Origin: Planctomycetota bacterium
GTDB lineage: Bacteria > Planctomycetota > Phycisphaerae > Phycisphaerales > SM1A02
Length of the DNA stretch: 9,566 bases
NCBI GenBank assembly: GCA_009924765.1
Contig: RFQW01000039.1
Span: 1 to 9,566 of the forward strand
Direction: 5' to 3'
Shown: in pieces, positions 1 to 6,089 of the stretch
Layout: each line of letters opens with the position of its first letter
Numbering within the stretch: the first letter of the stretch is position 1
Position numbers and translations under genes: made by a program
Notes under the pieces: generated by a model
Databases searched by the model: none
What the model was told of the DNA's origin: nothing
The model's input: only the letters and a program-made list of their open reading frames with translations

Positions 1-42
1 AGTCAGGGCAGCGAGCACGATCCCGGTGGTATGAAATTGCAT
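1..42 (-). CDS. Start of a further tandem C-type-lectin-like secreted protein (3' end outside window)
   Basis: Only the first 14 codons lie in the window, reading MQFHTTGIVLAALT. They are identical, at protein and DNA level, to the start of the gene at 64-1020, and match the 1042-2016 gene except for one base. This is the beginning of a signal peptide. The ATG is preceded by the same 21-nt spacer, with an AGGAAA ribosome-binding site, that precedes the other two tandem copies. It is therefore very probably a further member of the lectin array and the promoter-distal gene of the same operon. Its domain content beyond the signal peptide cannot be seen, and it could be a truncated copy. Confidence 0.75.
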   Translation of the reverse strand, partial: MQFHTTGIVLAALT

Positions 43-170
43 CTGCGGATTTCCTGTTGAGGGTTAGCGCTGGCGAGGAGCGCCGGGAAGAGCTTGAGCA
101 TCGAGCAGCGGGGGCACTTCGGTCGCGGGAGCCGCGAGCGGTGCCTGGTAGCACGGCCCGAAGTCAAGCA
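1..170. repeat. Direct repeat at the lectin gene junction, copy 1 (cut by window edge)
   Basis: Covers the C-terminal tail codons of one lectin gene, the 21-nt spacer and the signal-peptide codons of the next. It matches 979-1148 at about 160 of 170 positions, and the first 42 bases are identical. Confidence 0.9.
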
Positions 171-1020
171 GGATGATCGAGATGTCGGCGTTATCAACAA
201 CGCCGTTCTGGTCGAGGTCTGAGCCGCACTCCGGGCGGACATAGATGCCGTCGGCCAAGGTGAAGTCGTTCACCGACACGCTTGCCATGCCCGGAAGGAT
301 GGCAGGGCTCGTGGCGGTGATCCTGGTCGGCGATTCACGCACCACATTCGTGGCTGGGACTCCACCAATCAGCACCGTTGGATTCGCTGGGAAGCCAATG
401 CCCCGAATCGTGATGGCGGAACCGCCCTGAGCAGGAACCGATGGCGGGAGCACGCTGCTGATGCTTGTTTCGCAGATATCGGGGACTCCGTTTCCGTTGA
501 GATCCTCAAGCTCACCGCGAAGGATCTGGCCGTAGTCGACGATGCCGTCGCTGTTGCAGTCGGTTTCCCACTCGATCACGCTCGCGAGCCTCGGTGTCAG
601 ATCGGTGTCGAGCCACAGACCTCCCCAAATGGAGGGAAGCAGCGCGTATCGCTCCCACCAGTTTCCACCTTCGCCGGCGTTCCAGTTTGTGTAGGCCATC
701 GGCTCCCCGGTGATCCACTCGGCTCGATTATTGTTCGGTTGCTTGCGGAGCCCGATGAGTGCGCCGCTTCCTTGGGCCACTTCGAAAACGAAGGCATTTT
801 CGGCAGCGGAGGAGATCGTCACGGTATGTCCCCCGCGAGAAGATGCGGCCTGAAAGTGAAACTCCGGAGACTGCGAGTCGCCAGGCACGCGATAGAGACC
901 GTACCAATGCCCATTCCCACCCTCACTCACCTTCCACTCGACTGCCTGCGTGCTTTGGGCACTGGAGGCGGACACGACAGTCAGGGCAGCGAGCACGATC
1001 CCGGTGGTATGAAATTGCAT
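64..1020 (-). CDS. Secreted C-type-lectin-like / IPT / dockerin-like protein (tandem copy)
   Basis: Predicted exported protein of 318 residues. Order: signal peptide (about 1-22, ending ASSAQ), the VEWKVSEGGNGHWY entry motif (27-40), a C-type-lectin-like domain (about 40-150; SRGGHTVTISSAAENAF is the typical GGHxxxIxSxxEN strand-helix), a calcium-loop pair DCNSDGIVDYGQI and DLNGNGVPDICE (154-184), an IPT/TIG immunoglobulin-like domain (186-263), and one dockerin-like EF loop SDLDQNGVVDNADISIILL (267-285). It ends in a Pro/Ala-rich tail closing APRQR. The lectin core is degenerate: the sugar-binding triad position reads EGG instead of EPN, and the usual WND reads WLD, so calcium-dependent sugar binding by the classical site is doubtful. 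The start follows an AGGAAA Shine-Dalgarno in the 21-nt spacer. It is probably translated from the lectin operon mRNA. Function beyond an exported, calcium-stabilised binding protein is inference. Confidence 0.92.
   Translation of the reverse strand: MQFHTTGIVLAALTVVSASSAQSTQAVEWKVSEGGNGHWYGLYRVPGDSQSPEFHFQAASSRGGHTVTISSAAENAFVFEVAQGSGALIGLRKQPNNNRAEWITGEPMAYTNWNAGEGGNWWERYALLPSIWGGLWLDTDLTPRLASVIEWETDCNSDGIVDYGQILRGELEDLNGNGVPDICETSISSVLPPSVPAQGGSAITIRGIGFPANPTVLIGGVPATNVVRESPTRITATSPAILPGMASVSVNDFTLADGIYVRPECGSDLDQNGVVDNADISIILLDFGPCYQAPLAAPATEVPPLLDAQALPGAPRQR
526..576. repeat. Dispersed 51-bp repeat encoding the calcium loop EWxxDCNSDGIVDYGQI
   Basis: This 51-bp stretch recurs in frame at 2938-2988 (48 of 51 bases identical), 2380-2430 and, more diverged, 1504-1554. 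Each copy encodes the last lectin strand and the first calcium loop. DNA-level conservation across genes suggests recent duplication or recombination within the array. Confidence 0.8.
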
Positions 1021-1148
1021 CCGCGGATTTCCTGTTGAGGGTTAGCGTTGGCGAGGAGCGTCGGGAAGAGCTTGAGCGTCGAGCAGCGGGGGCACTTCGG
1101 TTGCGGGAGCCGCAAGCGGGGTCTGGTAGCACGGGCCGAAGTCGAGCA
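901..1148. repeat. Direct repeat at the lectin gene junction, copy 2
   Basis: Same junction unit as copies 1 and 3: C-terminal tail, 21-nt spacer, signal peptide and VEWKVSxGGNGHWY codons. It aligns without gaps to 1897-2144, with about 219 of 240 bases matching. Offsets between copies (978 and 996 bp) equal the gene-to-gene spacing. Confidence 0.9.
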
Positions 1149-2016
1149 GGATGATGCTGATGTCGCCAGCGTCCACGGTGCCGTTCTGGTCAAGGTCAGA
1201 GCCGCACTCGGGCCGGATGTAGATGGCGTCGGGCAACGTGAAGCCGTTGACCGTTACTGGCACCATGCCCGGCAGCAGCGCTGGACTGGTGACTGTGAGG
1301 CTGATGGACGAATTCCGTACAACGTTCGTTGCCACAACACCACCGATCTTTACGAACGGCGTGCCTTGAAAGTTGGTGCCTCGGATGGTCACGATTGATC
1401 CGCCTTGGGACGGCACAGATGGCGGGGTGATGCCGCTCACGCTGACTTCGCAAATATCGGGTACGCCGTTACTGTTCAGATCCGCAATCTCTCCGCGCAG
1501 AATTTGTCCGTAGTCAATGATGCCGTCGCCGTTGCAGTCAGCATCCCATTCGACAATGGCCGGGTATAGCTCTGAGGCTCGATTGTCATTCCATACGACA
1601 CCCGAATCGTTGATTGAATAGTGAAGGTTGTCCTCATATCCCTCCCAGTTGTCCGGCCAGCCCCGGGGCCAGGCGTAGCTCCAAGGTTCCTCGGTAACCC
1701 AACGCCAGCCCCCTGCGGGCTCAGCGTATGCAGCCGATTGACGATCCTGGTAGCCGCCAAGCCATGAGTACTTCCGGGCATCCACCGCAATGATGAAGGC
1801 GTTTTCCGCTTCAGAATGCACAGTGGCCAAATGGCCCCCGCACGCTGCCGAGGCGTCGCGAGCATCCGGCCAAGAAAAGTTCTGAATTGTCCGTGCGTAC
1901 CAATGCCCATTCCCGCCATCGCTCACCTTCCACTCAACCGCCTGCGTGGTTTGGGCACTGGCGGCGGACACGACAGTCAGGGCGGCGAGCACGATCCCGG
2001 TGGTATGAAATTGCAT
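1042..2016 (-). CDS. Secreted C-type-lectin-like / IPT / dockerin-like protein (tandem copy)
   Basis: Exported protein of 324 residues with the same layout as its downstream neighbour. It has a signal peptide (1-22), entry motif VEWKVSDGGNGHWY (27-40), C-type-lectin-like domain (about 40-157, with WPDARDAS..GGHLATVHSEAENAF, SWLGGYQD, GGWRWVTEE and VWNDN), calcium loops DCNGDGIIDYGQI and DLNSNGVPDICE (160-190), IPT/TIG domain (192-268), one dockerin-like loop (273-292) and the APRQR tail. WND (142-144) is intact, but the ligand triad EPN is replaced by WPD (120-122), which recalls the QPD of galactose-type lectins. The stop and the start of the next gene are separated by 21 nt, so the two are almost certainly co-transcribed. 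The lectin core differs strongly from the neighbour, whereas both ends are nearly identical in DNA. Ligand unknown. Confidence 0.93.
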   Translation of the reverse strand: MQFHTTGIVLAALTVVSAASAQTTQAVEWKVSDGGNGHWYARTIQNFSWPDARDASAACGGHLATVHSEAENAFIIAVDARKYSWLGGYQDRQSAAYAEPAGGWRWVTEEPWSYAWPRGWPDNWEGYEDNLHYSINDSGVVWNDNRASELYPAIVEWDADCNGDGIIDYGQILRGEIADLNSNGVPDICEVSVSGITPPSVPSQGGSIVTIRGTNFQGTPFVKIGGVVATNVVRNSSISLTVTSPALLPGMVPVTVNGFTLPDAIYIRPECGSDLDQNGTVDAGDISIILLDFGPCYQTPLAAPATEVPPLLDAQALPDAPRQR

Positions 2017-2144
2017 CCGTGAGTTTCCTGTTGAGGGTTAGCGTTGGCGAGGAGCGTCGGGAAGAGCTTGAGCGTCCCGCAGCGGGGGCACTTCGGGCGC
2101 CGGTGCCGCAAGCGGCGCCTGGAAGCACGGTCCGAAGTCGAGCA
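1897..2144. repeat. Direct repeat at the lectin gene junction, copy 3
   Basis: Third copy, joining the C-terminal tail of the double lectin gene to the signal peptide of the first tandem copy. Similarity stops where the dockerin-like region of the double lectin diverges, near 2150. Confidence 0.88.
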
Positions 2145-3450
2145 GGATGACCGAAAGGTCTCCGCCATCAATCGCGCCGTCACCATCTAGGTCGTATGCG
2201 GGCGCGAGCCAGCGCTGTTCGCCGAACGAGAGGAGCAGTAGGGAAATGTCCGACGTACTCACCTCTCCGTCGAGGTCAAGATCCGATGTGCAGCAGATGG
2301 CGAGCGAGCCGTTGGAGGCGCACTGGCAACTGTCCGGCACGCCGTTCTCATCGCGATCGACAAGATCGCCCCTCAGAATCTGGCCGTAGTCGACGATGCC
2401 GTCGCCATTGCAATCAGCAGCCCACTCGATGATGAAACCATCGGGTCCCTGTGGATCCGTCGGTTTGTAGTCATTCCAGGTTCCTACGGGCCCGAAGTCG
2501 ATCCACATGTTCGCCCAATCTTCGCCTTCCGCGTTGTTGGGCTCGCCTGAAGCCCAGTTGGTCCAAGCGAGCGATGCACCGGAGGTCCAGCGCCAACCCC
2601 CGGCAGGTTCCGTGTAGTCCGAGGCTTTGCGATCTTGGTATAGCCCCATCCACGGATTGCCGCGCGTCTGTCCTGAAGTCAGTTTTAGGAATGCGTTCGT
2701 CTCGGCCGCCGACTCAAAGCATGCGAGATCGCCACCAGCCCCGATTGCCCGCGAGCGGGAAGCATTCCAATAGATCTTGCCTTGGCCTGAAAGGTTGATG
2801 ACTTGATACCAATGGCCATTTCCGCCGTCGCCGACCTTCCACTCCACTGGATAGTTGCCCAAGACGCATGGTTCGCCACGCTCGCAGCAGTCTGGGATGT
2901 TGTTGCCGTTGAAGTCGGCGAATGTGCCTCCGCGGATCTGGCCGTAGTCGACGATGCCGTCGCTGTTGCAGTCGGCCTCCCATTCGATAAGGAGGGCTGA
3001 CATTCCGTACGGCGGCCCGTCGTTCCATCCACCGTCTGCTGTCTGGCCCTCCAGAGAAAGGTACGGTTCATCCCCTTGGCCCTGATTATTCGGTTCCCCT
3101 TCTCTCCATGCGGTGAAGTTCCAAGTTTCTCCGGTGACCCATGTCCAACCGCATCCGGGTTCGCATGAACCTTCCGGTTGCACGCCACCAATCCAAGTAG
3201 ACATTGGGCACATTGATCGGGCGAAGAGTTGTTCTGCCCCGGAAGTAATTGTCGCCATGTGCCCGCCGCGTGACTCAGCTGCGTCGCGTGCATCCGGCCA
3301 GCGTCGAGGTGTCGAGTCGAACGCGTACCAATGTGCGTTACCGCCCTCGTGGAGCTTCCACTCAACGGGTTGCATCGACTGAGCGTTGGCTGACGAGAAC
3401 ACCAAAGCCGTTGTAGACAGAGCGAATGAACAGACCACCGGTGTCTTCAT
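2038..3450 (-). CDS. Secreted protein with two C-type-lectin-like domains and two dockerin-like repeats
   Basis: Exported protein of 470 residues and first gene of the lectin operon. The signal peptide (1-24, ending ANAQ) differs from those of the tandem copies. Two lectin modules follow. Module 1 (28-190) has GGHMATITSGAEQ, WIGG, WTWVTGETW, the triad EPN (119-121), WND (142-144) and a calcium-loop pair. Module 2 (202-375) has the entry motif VEWKVGDGGNGHWY, WMGLYQDR, GGWRWTSG, EPN (303-305), WND (325-327) and a second calcium-loop pair. EPN plus WND is the classical calcium-dependent mannose/glucose-type signature, so sugar binding is plausible. There is no IPT domain. Instead there are two dockerin-like EF loops (389-407 and 420-438), then the PLAAPAPEVPP..APRQR tail shared with the tandem copies. 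It has its own promoter and GGGAG ribosome-binding site 7 nt before the ATG. An internal module duplication best explains its structure. Confidence 0.95.
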   Translation of the reverse strand: MKTPVVCSFALSTTALVFSSANAQSMQPVEWKLHEGGNAHWYAFDSTPRRWPDARDAAESRGGHMATITSGAEQLFARSMCPMSTWIGGVQPEGSCEPGCGWTWVTGETWNFTAWREGEPNNQGQGDEPYLSLEGQTADGGWNDGPPYGMSALLIEWEADCNSDGIVDYGQIRGGTFADFNGNNIPDCCERGEPCVLGNYPVEWKVGDGGNGHWYQVINLSGQGKIYWNASRSRAIGAGGDLACFESAAETNAFLKLTSGQTRGNPWMGLYQDRKASDYTEPAGGWRWTSGASLAWTNWASGEPNNAEGEDWANMWIDFGPVGTWNDYKPTDPQGPDGFIIEWAADCNGDGIVDYGQILRGDLVDRDENGVPDSCQCASNGSLAICCTSDLDLDGEVSTSDISLLLLSFGEQRWLAPAYDLDGDGAIDGGDLSVILLDFGPCFQAPLAAPAPEVPPLRDAQALPDAPRQR

Positions 3451-3520
3451 GTTTCAGTCTCCCGGAGCCCCGGAATGAGGCTCGATCGGGGAAGTATGAC
3501 ACGGAACAATGAAGTTCCAA
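3451..3520 (-). promoter_or_regulatory. Promoter and conserved leader of the lectin operon
   Basis: Reading the minus strand, TTGGAA (3515-3520) and CATACT (3493-3498) are 16 nt apart and resemble the vegetative -35 and -10 boxes. Exactly 12 nt after CATACT begins the leader block CCTCATTCCGGGG (3468-3480), running on as CTCCGGGAGA (3458-3467). It ends in the Shine-Dalgarno GGGAGA, 7 nt before the ATG. The block is shared with the units at 4715 and 6090. A hairpin (3460-3475) with CCGG paired to CCGG around a GGCU loop overlaps the Shine-Dalgarno. An inverted repeat GGAAC/GTTCC (3503-3507, 3514-3518) lies in the spacer and -35. The transcription start is predicted near 3486. Confidence 0.65.
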
Positions 3521-3562
3521 AGTGCGAAGCCCATCATTTCGAGCGATTTTGACCGCAATCGA

Positions 3563-4714
3563 TCAACGCTGGATGCCTCCGTCAGCCTTCGGAGCCACTT
3601 CCCGCATAGGAGCGGGGTCCGCCGTCAGTATCAGTTGCGTCGGGACGGGGGCGGCGAGCACGGCAGGCGGCTCGTAGCACGGCCCGAAGTCGAGCAGGAT
3701 GATCGAGATGTCGGCTGTGTCCACGACGCCGTTCTGATCGAGGTCGGATCCACACTCGGGGCGGATATAGAGGGCGTCGGGCAGCGTGAAGTCGTCCACC
3801 GTAATGTTGACCACTCCTGGTGACAGTGCTGGTGTGGTCGCGATGATCTTTGTAACGGACTCCCGAAAAACAGCATCTGCGGGAGTTCCGCCAAAACGCA
3901 CCGTGACGCTTTCGGGAAACTTGTTTCCTCGAAGGGTGACGAGGGACCCGCCTTGGGCTGGGACGGATGGTGGAATGACGTTTGAGATACTGGTCTCACA
4001 AATATCTGGGATGCCATTCAGATTCACATCGACCAATTCGCCGCCGATGATCTGTGTCAGGTCTGCCACGCCATCGTCGTTGCAGTCGGGTGCGTAGATT
4101 TCAAGATCATGTGTGAACCCGTCAGATCCGCATGATCCGAGCGGATCTGCTCGAATCGCAACCTGCCGACCAAGTGGTACGTCGATCCAGATGTCAGCAG
4201 CGTTCGGAACTCCGTAACTCCATGTTTGACTCCAGACGACGACTCTGTCGACAAGTACGTCGATGCGAATCGCTGCACTTGAACTCGCGGGAGTGATAGT
4301 GGCATGGAGCTTTAGAGGACTCGACACACCTGTCGACCACTCTCGGATCGGTCTGAGGGTGCCCTGCGCAGGCGTTGAGCAGTCTCCCGCCGAATTCGTG
4401 TGCCCCCAATTGGGAGTCAGGACGCAATGACTGAATTCTGGTGATTGGGTGTATCCGCCATAATTTGGCGTTACGCACCATTGCCATGACGGCAGGAAGT
4501 AGGGCATCGGGGTAGTCGGTGTTCCGTCTCCGCGATCGAACAGGTACCTCCAGCAGTTTTCTCCCTGCGTCCCGCCGAAGTCTCTGCTTGACTTTGCGAT
4601 GAGCAAATGACCCGCAGGTGGTTCGGTGGCATGGGCGCGCTGAGCGATGAGCACAGTCAGCGCGAGCATGACGTGTGAGCCCAAAGACAATGGCAATCTT
4701 TGCCAGTAAAGCAT
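3563..4714 (-). CDS. Secreted IPT/TIG and dockerin-like protein with an unidentified N-terminal beta-rich domain
   Basis: Exported protein of 383 residues. The N-terminus has a signal peptide (hydrophobic MLALTVLIAQRAHA, cleavage near 29-30). Residues 31-208 are not a C-type lectin. They begin SRDFGGTQGENCWRYLFDRG and contain several cysteines (54, 80, 97, 112, 195) and alternating beta-strand-like stretches, resembling a carbohydrate-binding beta-sandwich, though I cannot name the family. From residue 209 it matches the tandem lectins: calcium loops DCNDDGVADLTQI and DVNLNGIPDICE, IPT/TIG domain (242-318), and one dockerin-like loop (324-342). The Pro-rich tail is diverged but still ends QR. 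The start chosen has GGGAGA six nt upstream, as in the neighbouring units, and its own promoter. It probably forms a single-gene unit, since the next gene has its own promoter in the 112-bp gap. Confidence 0.9.
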   Translation of the reverse strand: MLYWQRLPLSLGSHVMLALTVLIAQRAHATEPPAGHLLIAKSSRDFGGTQGENCWRYLFDRGDGTPTTPMPYFLPSWQWCVTPNYGGYTQSPEFSHCVLTPNWGHTNSAGDCSTPAQGTLRPIREWSTGVSSPLKLHATITPASSSAAIRIDVLVDRVVVWSQTWSYGVPNAADIWIDVPLGRQVAIRADPLGSCGSDGFTHDLEIYAPDCNDDGVADLTQIIGGELVDVNLNGIPDICETSISNVIPPSVPAQGGSLVTLRGNKFPESVTVRFGGTPADAVFRESVTKIIATTPALSPGVVNITVDDFTLPDALYIRPECGSDLDQNGVVDTADISIILLDFGPCYEPPAVLAAPVPTQLILTADPAPMREVAPKADGGIQR

Positions 4715-4783
4715 GCGGTTCTCCCGGAGCCCCGGAATGAGGCCTTATCTGATGAGTATGCAACACAATCGTTTCGCTTTGAA
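4715..4783 (-). promoter_or_regulatory. Promoter and conserved leader of the IPT protein gene
   Basis: On the minus strand, TTCAAA (4778-4783) and CATACT (4755-4760) are 17 nt apart. The leader block matching the two other units (4720-4742) starts exactly 12 nt after CATACT. The block is identical to that at 3458-3480 over its 23 nt, and its hairpin lies at 4722-4737. GGGAGA sits 6 nt before the ATG at 4714 and decides the start. The rest of the gap (about 4784-4967) shows no convincing gene, and no strong terminator for the upstream beta-helix gene. Confidence 0.65.
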
Positions 4784-4967
4784 GGGCAAAATCTAGAAAT
4801 GTGGCCAGGATGTGTCGGCTTCAGCCAGCGCAATTCTCACTGCCGTCAGCTATTACCACTCATGCGCGTCAACCGGGAGATTGGTTGGTCTGGTAGTTGC
4901 CTGAGTAGCAATCCGGTTACAAATCGCATGCACGTGGTGCCAGCGCTCACGAGCCTTGCTAAATAGT

Positions 4968-6089
4968 TCATTGGCATTCACCGAACCAGAGCAATAGGAG
5001 TCCAATGTCACCACTGTCAATATCGCCGCTGGCGTCGAGGTCCGCGTCGCACGCCGCACAGGGACCCGCACTCAGCAACAGAATCGCCAGATCCGCGCTT
5101 GATACGCGATGATCACCATCCAAGTCGCCGAAGCACTCGCACGCGTCAATCGTGAAATTTCGATTGAGGTCCAATTGTGGATCGCGTAGGCAGTCAAAGG
5201 GGTCTGGTACACCGTTTTGGTTGCAGTCTGGCATGAATTGCGTGGCACGGGACTGCGCGTCGTAGCTGAACCCGCCGAGGCCGTCGCATGGCGACACAAG
5301 CGTGTTCACAAGCCTGATCTGCGAACCACTGCGATTGGCGATCTGGCCGCAGCCTCCGTCGCCGCGGTAGGTTGAGTTATCAGCGAAGACGCAGTGATCA
5401 AGTGTTGCATCTGCAGGTCCAGAGTACGTAACTCGGCCGCCGCCAAACACGAGGCCTCCAGCATTACTCCCGTATCCACTGTCTCCGCCAGCCGCGGAGT
5501 TGAACGCAACAATTGTGTCTTGCATGAGCAGGGTGCCGCCAATAACCCAAATTCCACCGGTCGAACTTGCAAAGGCTGGAACCGCTCCTCCGAAGTTGGC
5601 TGTGATTTCGCACTTTCGAATAGCCGACGTTCCCGAGCAGGCAATGCCCATGCCGAAGATGGAGTAGTCGGGATAAGGTGTAGCACCGTTTGATTTCACG
5701 ATGCACTCCTCAAGTGACGCGTCCGACATAAAGACGCCGCCGCCCGCGAAGTAGAAGAAACAACTGCTCACGCAGTTGAAACGAATCCCCGGCGCGCCGT
5801 CGCGGATAGTGAATCCACGCAGGGTGCCAGCATCGAGTTGCACGACGGGCCGTCCACCGGCAATGGTGGTGGTGTCAGCGCCGGCAGTTCCGATCACCTG
5901 CACATTCTTTCCTCGGAAGCGGATTCCGCCCGCATAGGTCCCCGGAGCAACTTGAATCACGTCACCATTCATTGCAATATCGATAGCTGACTGAATGTCA
6001 GGCGAGTCGGTTGGAACCCGTATTACGGCTGCTCGTGCGATGCTAAGAGTTGCAAAGATCGCTATCGAGAGTGCGGCCAATTTGTGCAT
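4968..6089 (-). CDS. Secreted right-handed beta-helix (pectin-lyase-fold) protein with dockerin-like C-terminus
   Basis: Exported protein of 373 residues. Signal peptide MHKLAALSIAIFATLSIARA (1-20). The opening VPTDSPDIQSAIDIAMNGDVIQVAPGTY is typical of parallel beta-helix proteins of the pectin-lyase/NosD type (xIQxAIdxAxxGDxIxVxPGtY). It is followed by a run of short turns such as IGTAGADTTTIAGG, LRGFTIRDG, LEECIVKSNG, IRKCEITAN and LDHCVFADNST up to about residue 265. The C-terminal part has calcium loops (DCNQNGVPD, DLNRNFTID) and two dockerin-like repeats (321-339 and 348-366). No catalytic triad can be assigned, so it may bind or cleave polysaccharide. The start was set at 6089, not the in-frame ATG 23 codons upstream, because a Shine-Dalgarno GGGAGA lies 6 nt before it, a signal peptide begins there, and the promoter falls inside the longer version. 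Confidence 0.92.
   Translation of the reverse strand: MHKLAALSIAIFATLSIARAAVIRVPTDSPDIQSAIDIAMNGDVIQVAPGTYAGGIRFRGKNVQVIGTAGADTTTIAGGRPVVQLDAGTLRGFTIRDGAPGIRFNCVSSCFFYFAGGGVFMSDASLEECIVKSNGATPYPDYSIFGMGIACSGTSAIRKCEITANFGGAVPAFASSTGGIWVIGGTLLMQDTIVAFNSAAGGDSGYGSNAGGLVFGGGRVTYSGPADATLDHCVFADNSTYRGDGGCGQIANRSGSQIRLVNTLVSPCDGLGGFSYDAQSRATQFMPDCNQNGVPDPFDCLRDPQLDLNRNFTIDACECFGDLDGDHRVSSADLAILLLSAGPCAACDADLDASGDIDSGDIGLLLLWFGECQ

Noticed and set aside
64..138. PEP-CTERM or LPxTG sorting signal at the lectin C-termini
   Set aside because: The tails lack the sorting motif, the hydrophobic helix and the basic end expected of these signals.
1..2144. CRISPR-like or integron-like spacing of repeats
   Set aside because: Repeats are about 170-250 bp, nearly 1 kb apart, and are coding sequence in frame. 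This is explained by tandem gene duplication.
64..3450. A diversity-generating retroelement with C-type-lectin variable regions
   Set aside because: There is no reverse transcriptase, no template repeat and no adenine-specific substitution pattern. Core differences involve all bases, and the lectin fold is N-terminal instead of at the protein's end.
64..6089. Cellulosome components, because of dockerin-like repeats
   Set aside because: Only dockerin-like calcium loops are seen, often a single one per protein, with no cohesin, scaffoldin or clear glycoside hydrolase in the window. Such loops are common at planctomycete protein C-termini.
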